DNA of 42,238 nucleotides from Oscillibacter sp. ER4. GTDB taxonomy: Bacteria > Bacillota > Clostridia > Oscillospirales > Oscillospiraceae. The stretch is taken from assembly GCF_000765235.1 (NCBI RefSeq), contig NZ_JPJG01000040.1, positions 1 to 42,238 of the forward strand, written 5' to 3'. Position 1 is the stretch's first letter. Each line of letters begins with the position of its first letter. The position numbers and the translations under genes were made by a program. The notes beneath the pieces were generated by a model, which did no database searches, was not told the DNA's origin, and saw only the letters and a list, made by a program, of their open reading frames with translations. Positions 31,466-36,784 of this stretch are shown piece by piece.

Positions 31466-32761
31466 TCAGTTTGCGAGGTACTTCTCGCGTTCGCCTTCCG
31501 GCACGAGCGCGCCGCCCGTCGCCCAGACGATGTGCGCGGCATTCTCCCAGTGCGCGCTAAGGCCGCTGCTTTCGAGATAATCCGTCATCTTGGACAGCTC
31601 CACCGCACTGGCAAAGCCCGCGCAGGCGGACGGCTCGACAAAAAGGCCCTCCATCTCGTGCAGGGCGTGGAGGTCGTTGAACAAACGCTCGTCCGACACC
31701 GTGAAACCGCCGCTAACGATCGCCTTGACCGTCTCCCCCACGAAGCCCGAGGGGCGGCTGACGGCGAGTCCGTCCGCCGCGGTGCGGCCCGTCAGGCCAA
31801 TATCCTGCACGCAGATCGCATTCTGTAAGCCACTGGCGAGGCCGAGCAGCATGCACGGCGCTTCCACTGGCTCAGCGAAGTAGACGTGTGCCGCGTCGCC
31901 GAACTCCTGCTTCAAGCCAAAGCAGATACCGCCCGGCGCGCCGCCGACGCCGCAGGGAATGTAAACGAGCAGTGGGTGCTCCTCGTCGACCGCGATGTTC
32001 TGCTCAGCGAGCTGCGCCTTGAGCCGCCGCGCAGCCACAGCGTAGCCGAGGAAGAGGTCGACAGAGTTTTCATCGTCGATAAAATAGCTTCTCGGGTCCT
32101 CCGCCGCGCGCTCGCGGCCCTTCTGCACGGCGTAGGAGTAGTCCGCGCCGTATTCGAGCACCGTTACGCCCTTTGCGCGCAGCAGGTCCTTTTTCCACTG
32201 CCGCGCGTCCGCGCTCATGTGGACCGTGACCCTGTAGCCGAGCGCCGCGCCCATGATGCCGATGCTCAGCCCCAGATTGCCCGTCGAACCGACGTGCAGC
32301 TCATACTGCGAGAAAAAGTCGCGGAACGCGCGCGTGGCAAACACGCTGTAGTCGTCGCGCGTTTCGACCAACCGGTTCGCAAGCGCTAAGTTCTCCGTGT
32401 GCTTGAGCACCGCGTAGCAACCGCCGCGCGCCTTAACGCTGCCCGCGACGGGCAGGTCGCTGTCGCGCTTCAAGAAGAGCTTGCCTGCGAGCTGCGCACC
32501 TTCATTTTCGTTGAGCCATGCGCGCATATGCTCGATCTCCGTCAGCGGCGATTCGATGAGGCCACGATCAGCCGCGGTCTCGGGAAATACCTTCTTGATG
32601 AACGGAGCAAAGCGCTCCAGCCGCGCCTCGGCGTCATCGACATCCGCACGCGTGAGCGGCAGCGCGGCGAGCGCGGTTTCCGCGCTCCCGACATTCGGGT
32701 TCATCCAGGCGCTCTCATGGCGCAGCTGCAATTCCCTGACAAATTCCTTACTGTTGAGCAT
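31466..32761 (-). CDS. dsdA: D-serine ammonia-lyase (dehydratase)
   Basis: The 431-residue PLP enzyme has the fold-type II pattern of DsdA: PVAGSVKARGGCYAVL (PLP Lys), VGSTGNLGLSIGIMGAALGY, VYIPCGVGGAPGGICFGL and the late FVEPSACAGFASAVEL. It converts D-serine to pyruvate and ammonia in the cytoplasm. I chose ATG 32761, with GGAG 8 bases upstream; its A is the last base of the yvcK stop (TAATG), so the two genes are coupled. Pairing with yvcK, a cell-wall-linked gene, may reflect D-amino acid handling. Confidence 0.92.
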   Translation of the reverse strand: MLNSKEFVRELQLRHESAWMNPNVGSAETALAALPLTRADVDDAEARLERFAPFIKKVFPETAADRGLIESPLTEIEHMRAWLNENEGAQLAGKLFLKRDSDLPVAGSVKARGGCYAVLKHTENLALANRLVETRDDYSVFATRAFRDFFSQYELHVGSTGNLGLSIGIMGAALGYRVTVHMSADARQWKKDLLRAKGVTVLEYGADYSYAVQKGRERAAEDPRSYFIDDENSVDLFLGYAVAARRLKAQLAEQNIAVDEEHPLLVYIPCGVGGAPGGICFGLKQEFGDAAHVYFAEPVEAPCMLLGLASGLQNAICVQDIGLTGRTAADGLAVSRPSGFVGETVKAIVSGGFTVSDERLFNDLHALHEMEGLFVEPSACAGFASAVELSKMTDYLESSGLSAHWENAAHIVWATGGALVPEGEREKYLAN

Positions 32762-33813
32762 TATTTCCACTCCTGTTCTTCCGTAATGTACTGCTGGGTG
32801 CCGCGGTAGATGCGCACCGTGCGCTCGCGATACAGCTCCATGACCGCCCGCGCCAGAAGCTCAGGGTCATGGCGGGCGTAGCCTCCCTGCGCCGAGAGCA
32901 GCGGGTATTCCGCGAGCGCGATTCCCAGCGCCGCAATGCGCTCGCGGTCGATGCGCAGCAGCTCCGCGTCCTCTTCACTGTATCGCGCGGCGAGCCCGCG
33001 CGGGATGGGCGCGTTGTTGGCAAGGCAGAGGTCGACGATCCCCTCCCGCCCGTGACGTTGCAGGGCTTCCAGATGGTCGGCGGCGGTGTAGCCCTCGGTC
33101 TCGCCGTCCTGCGTCATAATGTTGCAGATGTAAAACTTCTGCGCGTGCGACGCGCGGATCGTGTCGGCCACGCCGTCGACGAGCAGGTTCGGGATCACGC
33201 TCGTATAAAGGCTGCCTGGGCCGAGCAGAATGAGGTCGGCCTCTGAAATGGCATGGAGCGCATCGGGCAGCGCCTTTGGGCGCTCCGGCACGAGCGAAAC
33301 ATGGTGGATACGGCAGTCCTGCTGCTTTTTCGCGTTGAAGATGTGCGATTCGCCCACAACGCGCGCGCCGTTTTCAAACACGGCCTCGAGCTGTACATCC
33401 GCGTTCGTCACCGGCAGCACGCGGCCCGAGATCGCCAATACCTGTCCCATCATGGCGACGGCCTCTTCAAAGCTCCCCGCCATGCCGTTGAGCGCCGCAA
33501 GCAGCAGGTTTCCGAACGACTGCCCCTTGAGCTGTCCCTCGGGAAAGCGATAGCCGAGAAGCTGCTCCATCACAGGCTCGGTGTTCGCGAGCGCCTGCAT
33601 ACATTGCCGCACGTCGCCCGGCGGCAGAATACCCATTTCACGGCGCAGCACGCCGCTCCCGCCGCCGTCGTCCGCCACCGTGACGATGGCCGTTAAGCGG
33701 TCTGTATATTTTTTCAATCCCCGCAGCATCGTCGACAGGCCCGTGCCGCCGCCGATGGCGGCGATCTTCGGCCCCGCGGCGCAGCGGGAGGACGCACTAC
33801 TCTCATATACCAT
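32761..33813 (-). CDS. yvcK: YvcK/CofD-like morphogenesis and central-carbon regulator
   Basis: The 350-residue protein has IAAIGGGTGLSTMLRGLK, VTVADDGGGSGVLRR and PPGDVRQCMQALA, the conserved CofD-fold motifs of YvcK. In B. subtilis YvcK binds UDP-sugars and is needed for normal cell shape on gluconeogenic carbon sources. I chose ATG 33813 because the conserved N-terminus begins soon after and a GGGGA site precedes it. In many Firmicutes it lies with rapZ and whiA; here it is paired with dsdA instead. Confidence 0.92.
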   Translation of the reverse strand: MVYESSASSRCAAGPKIAAIGGGTGLSTMLRGLKKYTDRLTAIVTVADDGGGSGVLRREMGILPPGDVRQCMQALANTEPVMEQLLGYRFPEGQLKGQSFGNLLLAALNGMAGSFEEAVAMMGQVLAISGRVLPVTNADVQLEAVFENGARVVGESHIFNAKKQQDCRIHHVSLVPERPKALPDALHAISEADLILLGPGSLYTSVIPNLLVDGVADTIRASHAQKFYICNIMTQDGETEGYTAADHLEALQRHGREGIVDLCLANNAPIPRGLAARYSEEDAELLRIDRERIAALGIALAEYPLLSAQGGYARHDPELLARAVMELYRERTVRIYRGTQQYITEEQEWK

Positions 33814-33855
33814 AGGGATTTCCCCTTCAAGCGCATATTTTTCTATGGTAAAGGT

Positions 33856-33884
33856 AGTATAGCAGGCTTTCACGCAAAATGGAA
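33856..33884 (-). promoter_or_regulatory. yvcK-dsdA promoter
   Basis: Minus-strand TTCCAT (33884-33879), 17 bases and TATACT (33861-33856), about 43 bases before yvcK. Confidence 0.55.
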
Positions 33885-33993
33885 GTGGGCAAGCGATACA
33901 AGTTTTTTCATTTTTTGCACTCAAAATGATAATGTTATACAAAACTCGTATTCTTCTGTCGATTTTTACTGATTCGATGTTTTCACCGCATTG

Positions 33994-34022
33994 TTGCTTT
34001 TATCGCCGCACTGTGGTAGGAT
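33994..34022 (+). promoter_or_regulatory. Promoter of the thioesterase-DUF3783 operon
   Basis: TTGCTT (33994-33999), 17 bases and TAGGAT (34017-34022), about 31 bases before the thioesterase ATG. Confidence 0.6.
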
Positions 34023-34053
34023 ACGACAGTAACAATGTCAAAGGAGCACTTTC

Positions 34054-34491
34054 ATGGAACAGCTCACAGCCGCCCAGCAGGCGGCGGAATTGAACAAGAA
34101 GAATCTTTTTGCCACCTATAATCACATTGAAGCGGAATTTGTCGAGCCCGACCACGCGATCTTCAAGCTTGAGATCCGCCCCGAGAGCAAGAATCCCTAC
34201 GGTATCGTGCACGGCGGCGCGATCTACACGATGGCCGACAACGCCACGGGCTACGCCGCCCACACGGATGGTCGATCCTACGTGACGCAGGGCAGCTCGA
34301 TGCATTTTCTCCGCAACCAGTCGGAGGGCGTCGTGCGCGCGGACGCCAAAGTCCGCCACCGCGGCAGAACGACCTGCCTTGTCAACGTGGACATTTTAGG
34401 TGAGGGCGGCAAGCTCCTCGCCACGGGCGAGTTCACCTATTTCTGCATCGACCCCGATATCATGGCACAGAAGGCCGCGCAGCACCGCTGA
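34054..34491 (+). CDS. PaaI-family hotdog-fold thioesterase
   Basis: The 145-residue protein has the hotdog signature NPYGIVHGGAIYTMADNATG (residues ~48-67) and a second strand region TCLVNVDILGEGGKLLATG. It probably hydrolyses acyl- or aryl-CoA; the substrate is unknown. AAAGGAG precedes the ATG. The DUF3783 gene starts 13 bases after the stop. Confidence 0.88.
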   Translation: MEQLTAAQQAAELNKKNLFATYNHIEAEFVEPDHAIFKLEIRPESKNPYGIVHGGAIYTMADNATGYAAHTDGRSYVTQGSSMHFLRNQSEGVVRADAKVRHRGRTTCLVNVDILGEGGKLLATGEFTYFCIDPDIMAQKAAQHR

Positions 34492-34504
34492 GGAGGGTTT
34501 GACC

Positions 34505-34912
34505 ATGGCATGTGCACTGCTTTACAATTTTAAGGACGCCGCACGGCTGCAAAAGGTCCGCTTCGCGCTCTTCAAGCTCGGTGTGAGCGGGCGCGTCGTC
34601 GCGCCGGAGGAGCTTTCGCAGCCAATCGGCTATCTCTGCGATCTTGAGGGCTTCTCCCCTGTCGAGGAAACCGGCGAGGGCGGCTTTTCCGACGAGATGC
34701 TCGTGCTCTGCGGTCTTTCCGGTCCGCAGCTCAACGCGTTGCTCTCGTCTCTTCGCCGTAGCCGCGTGGTCGTCGCGCTCAAGGCCGTCGTCACCGAGGA
34801 CAATGCCGCGTGGAGTTCGCTCCAGCTGCACGACGAGCTCCGTCAGGAACACGAGGCGATGAAGGGCACGCGCCCCAAGGATGCCGAAAAACGCTCCGCG
34901 CACCGCAAATAA
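34505..34912 (+). CDS. DUF3783-domain protein
   Basis: The 135-residue protein starts MACALLYNFKDAARLQKVRF and contains PIGYLCDLEGF and LNALLSSLRRSRVVVALKAV. This matches the small DUF3783 family of clostridia, which has no known function. I chose ATG 34505, with GAGGAGGG 7 bases upstream. The last ~25 residues are charged. A tRNA-type promoter begins only 4 bases after the stop. Confidence 0.82.
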   Translation: MACALLYNFKDAARLQKVRFALFKLGVSGRVVAPEELSQPIGYLCDLEGFSPVEETGEGGFSDEMLVLCGLSGPQLNALLSSLRRSRVVVALKAVVTEDNAAWSSLQLHDELRQEHEAMKGTRPKDAEKRSAHRK

Positions 34913-34915
34913 CCC

Positions 34916-34944
34916 TTGCAACCGCGCAGAGCAGGCGGTATAAT
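34916..34944 (+). promoter_or_regulatory. Orphan tRNA-Pro promoter 1
   Basis: TTGCAA (34916-34921), 17 bases and TATAAT (34939-34944) precede the first truncated tRNA-Pro copy by ~44 bases. A hairpin (AATAGGGCTTC with GAAGCCCTATT, 34945-34971) lies between them and lacks a T-run. Confidence 0.7.
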
Positions 34945-34987
34945 AATAGGGCTTCGAATCGAAGCCCTATTCAAGTATCAATAGTAT

Positions 34988-35024
34988 CCGGGTATAGCGA
35001 AGTTGGTATCGCGCCTGGTTTGGG
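34988..35024 (+). pseudogene. tRNA-Pro(TGG) 5' half, fragment 1
   Basis: The 37 bases (CCGGGTATAGCGAAGTTGGT at the start) align with tRNA-Pro positions 1 to the anticodon loop, ending TTTGGG. No 3' half follows. It diverges more than the other copies (GGTATCGCGCCTGG), as an old remnant would. Confidence 0.82.
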
Positions 35025-35042
35025 ACATAGTAGGACTTTGTT

Positions 35043-35089
35043 AAACCCATTTTTTGAAAGTGCCGCAAAGCCTTGCGGCACAAGGGTTT
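35043..35089 (+). terminator. Terminator-like hairpin in the first scar interval
   Basis: GTGCCGCAA (35060-35068) pairs with TTGCGGCAC (35073-35081), and outer AAACCC (35043-35048) can pair with GGGTTT (35084-35089). A T-rich tract follows. It resembles a terminator left from an integrated element. Confidence 0.55.
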
Positions 35090-35161
35090 GCGTGTTTTTG
35101 TTTTTCTAAAATTTGCACATTTTTGAAGCCAACCCACAATTTTGACCATAATGAGAAATGC

Positions 35162-35190
35162 TTTACGAAACCGCTCCAAAATGCTATAAT
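35162..35190 (+). promoter_or_regulatory. Orphan tRNA-Pro promoter 2
   Basis: TTTACG (35162-35167), 17 bases and TATAAT (35185-35190) precede the second truncated tRNA copy by 22 bases. Confidence 0.65.
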
Positions 35191-35212
35191 ATAATGGGGT
35201 TTTATTGAATAT

Positions 35213-35249
35213 CGGGGTGTTGCGCAGTTGGTAGCGCGCCTGCTTTGGG
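35213..35249 (+). pseudogene. tRNA-Pro(TGG) 5' half, fragment 2
   Basis: Starts CGGGGTGTTGCGCAGTTGGT and ends CCTGCTTTGGG at the anticodon loop, again 37 bases long. The next bases (AATACACG) do not complete the anticodon stem. Confidence 0.85.
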
Positions 35250-35282
35250 AATACACGCGGATGCTCTGAAAAAACTAAATAA

Positions 35283-35319
35283 CCGGGTGTAGCGCAGTTG
35301 GTAGCGCGCCTGCTTTGGG
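35283..35319 (+). pseudogene. tRNA-Pro(TGG) 5' half, fragment 3
   Basis: Starts CCGGGTGTAGCGCAGTTGGT and ends CCTGCTTTGGG, 37 bases. It lies only 33 bases after fragment 2 and has no obvious promoter of its own. The following bases (AGCGATTC) do not restore the anticodon stem. Confidence 0.85.
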
Positions 35320-35426
35320 AGCGATTCTCCGTGTATCCTCGATGGGAACAGCCAAAGCCCGGAACCCCTTGCAGCACGGTCGTTTGCGGGTTTTTCCCCA
35401 ACAGCAAAACCGGGGCAAAAAACGGA

Positions 35427-35458
35427 TTTGACCACATTTGACCACATAAATGACCACA
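35427..35458 (+). repeat. Three TGACCACA direct repeats, possible integrase arm sites
   Basis: TGACCACA occurs at 35429-35436, 35439-35446 and 35451-35458, the first two inside TTTGACCACA. Closely spaced direct repeats beside an attachment site are typical arm-type binding sites of tyrosine integrases. A related TTTGACCATA lies at 35141-35150. Confidence 0.6.
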
Positions 35459-35471
35459 GACAGGAAAAACT

Positions 35472-35499
35472 TTGATTTTCGCCCTGACCGTGGTATAAT
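35472..35499 (+). promoter_or_regulatory. tRNA-Pro promoter
   Basis: TTGATT (35472-35477), 16 bases and TATAAT (35494-35499), 17 bases before the intact tRNA. Confidence 0.75.
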
Positions 35500-35516
35500 A
35501 ACTCAAAACTGAATAT

Positions 35517-35592
35517 CCGGGTGTAGCGCAGTTGGTAGCGCACGTGATTTGGGTTCACGGGGCCGAGCGTTCGAATCGCTCCACTCGGACCA
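35517..35592 (+). tRNA. tRNA-Pro(TGG)
   Basis: A 76-base cloverleaf including encoded CCA. Acceptor CCGGGTG pairs with CACTCGG (one G-U). The anticodon stem GTGA/TCAC encloses TTTGGGT with anticodon TGG. The T arm is GAGCG, TTCGAAT, CGCTC. The first 37 bases are shared with the three truncated copies upstream. Confidence 0.96.
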
Positions 35593-35630
35593 AAGCCCTC
35601 TGAAATCGGTTGATTTCAGAGGGCTTTTCT
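35593..35630 (+). terminator. tRNA-Pro terminator
   Basis: A 16-bp stem (35592-35607 with 35612-35627), loop GGTT, followed by a T-rich tail. It starts at the last base of the tRNA CCA. Confidence 0.92.
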
Positions 35631-35912
35631 TTGTTTATTGCGACGCAGACTACGCAAGTATATTGTAAATAATTTTGTCATCATTATCTAATTCAATCTT
35701 GAATGGAATAACTGATAGTAAACTGTGCTGAGAGCGCCGAGTACATCATAATGAAGCCGACTCGATCATATCAAATTTAAGGGTGTCGATCCTTTTATCC
35801 CACCTCGGGAGGTTTTTATTTATTGTCTTTCGTCTTGTTTATACTATTCCTTACCAACTGCCAGCGGAGGTTGCTACAGTTTTGAGACGGCTCAAACGGG
35901 CTTATTGCGGCT
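35631..35912. other. Intergenic stretch without a recognised gene
   Basis: AT-rich sequence. I see no supported reading frame. A small hairpin (ACCT, CGGG, AGGT followed by TTTTTATTT, ~35806-35826) could end a short rightward transcript, but no clear promoter precedes it. Confidence 0.5.
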
Positions 35913-35957
35913 AACAAAGGCGCTGTCATGTGTACCAGCCATGACAGCGCCTTTGTT
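35913..35957 (-). terminator. Terminator of the DUF3892-DUF2188 operon
   Basis: An 18-bp perfect stem (35913-35930 with 35940-35957) and a 9-base loop, directly after the DUF2188 stop on the minus strand. Confidence 0.82.
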
Positions 35958-35960
35958 CAG

Positions 35961-36185
35961 TTATCCTCTCGGGGGAAACGGATCGTTGCCATATGAGTGT
36001 TTCGCCCTGATCCGTCCATCTGTGCCATGAATTAGGCGCTCAGACTTTTGATTAATGGCAATGGTGCGAGCAATAGTCGCGGCTTCTGCCTGCGTTGATG
36101 TACGCTTGGTCGCTCTTGCATTGCCGGCTCCTTTTACTTGCCACCCTCCACCGGGATGTGGTACAACATGTTGGTTTTTACCCAC
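35961..36185 (-). CDS. DUF2188-domain small protein
   Basis: The 74-residue protein starts GTG 36185 (MGKNQHVVPHPGGGWQVKGA) with GGAGG 8 bases upstream. HVVPHPGGGWQVK and IHGTDGRIRAKHSYGNDPFPPRG-like end (RIRAKHSYGNDPFPP) match DUF2188. These small proteins are frequent on mobile elements and have no proven function. It lies 17 bases after the DUF3892 gene. Confidence 0.85.
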   Translation of the reverse strand: MGKNQHVVPHPGGGWQVKGAGNARATKRTSTQAEAATIARTIAINQKSERLIHGTDGRIRAKHSYGNDPFPPRG

Positions 36186-36202
36186 GATATCCACCTCCGC
36201 AA

Positions 36203-36478
36203 TCATTCACGCGGAAGACTGAGGAGGTTGTCATGCTCGGAATCATTGGATGCAGAGCGGACATACTTTTCTCCTCTGACGCTTGTGGCCGGTACAACAT
36301 TAGGGTAAGGATAGATTTTTACTTGAATAGATCCAGGGTACTTCTTCAGATGATCGTGGATGATAGCTTTCTTGAAAAAGCCCGGATTGTCGCAGCCCTC
36401 GATATAGATTTCATCGATTTCGAGAACCGACCGGGAGTAATAGCAGCCCTGCTGCATCTTGATTTTTGTGGCGTACAT
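36203..36478 (-). CDS. DUF3892-domain small protein
   Basis: The 91-residue protein starts MYATKIKMQQGCYYSRSVLE and ends with the family-like DNLLSLPRE. Its core has DEIYIEGCDNPGFFKKAII and the mid KYVRSASND segment. I chose ATG 36478, with AAAGGAG 8 bases upstream. DUF3892 proteins have no known activity. It forms a two-gene operon with DUF2188. I found no convincing promoter upstream. Confidence 0.82.
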   Translation of the reverse strand: MYATKIKMQQGCYYSRSVLEIDEIYIEGCDNPGFFKKAIIHDHLKKYPGSIQVKIYPYPNVVPATSVRGEKYVRSASNDSEHDNLLSLPRE

Positions 36479-36578
36479 AAAGCACACTCCTTTCTGCCGT
36501 ATAGGACGGCGCCATATATACAAACAGAAAAAGCTTGGCTTGTGCCTTAACACTTTGCTATACGCAAAATATACTGGC

Positions 36579-36607
36579 TTGTCAGAAAACCAGAACCATG
36601 GTACAAT
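36579..36607 (+). promoter_or_regulatory. Promoter of a candidate small RNA
   Basis: TTGTCA (36579-36584), a 17-base spacer and TACAAT (36602-36607), on the + strand, upstream of no protein-coding gene. Confidence 0.65.
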
Positions 36608-36613
36608 AGCCGT

Positions 36614-36710
36614 GTTCCAAGCGGTGTTGTATCAGTTTTGGCTGATCCGACGTCAAGCGAAGGGAGTGGCATTTTACGACTGGTACTCGTGAGGTGCCAC
36701 TTTTCTTTTT
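36614..36710 (+). ncRNA. Candidate ~97-base small RNA with intrinsic terminator
   Basis: A sigma-A-type promoter at 36579-36607 would start transcription near 36614. The transcript can form a small hairpin (ATCAG, TTTTGG, CTGAT). It ends at a terminator in which AGTGGCA (36665-36671) pairs with TGCCACT (36695-36701), with inner ACGA/TCGT pairs, and TTTTCTTTTT follows. No ATG lies in it; a 26-codon GTG frame (36612-36692) lacks a ribosome site. It ends ~75 bases before the stop of the converging protease gene. Confidence 0.5.
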
Positions 36711-36784
36711 CTGATATGCATTTTCCTAGGAACTACCGTTGAATACACCATCGAAAGTGCGAAATACAACAGTTTTCTCTGGAA

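Noticed and set aside
34945-34971. Hairpin after DUF3783 as a terminator
   Set aside because: The stem is good but no T-run follows on either strand, and it lies downstream of a tRNA-type promoter.
35213-35319. CRISPR-like array suggested by repeated units near 35.2-35.3 kb
   Set aside because: The repeats are tRNA-Pro 5' halves with uneven spacing and promoters. No cas genes are present in the window.
35041-35558. Leftward frames across the tRNA fragments
   Set aside because: They translate repeated tRNA-derived sequence and give repeated ARYQLR-type peptides. This is an artefact of the repeats, not protein coding.
36459-36692. 77-codon frame over the candidate RNA and the DUF3892 start
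   Set aside because: No ribosome site, crosses a promoter and the start of an opposite-strand gene, no family match. The small-RNA reading explains the promoter and terminator better.
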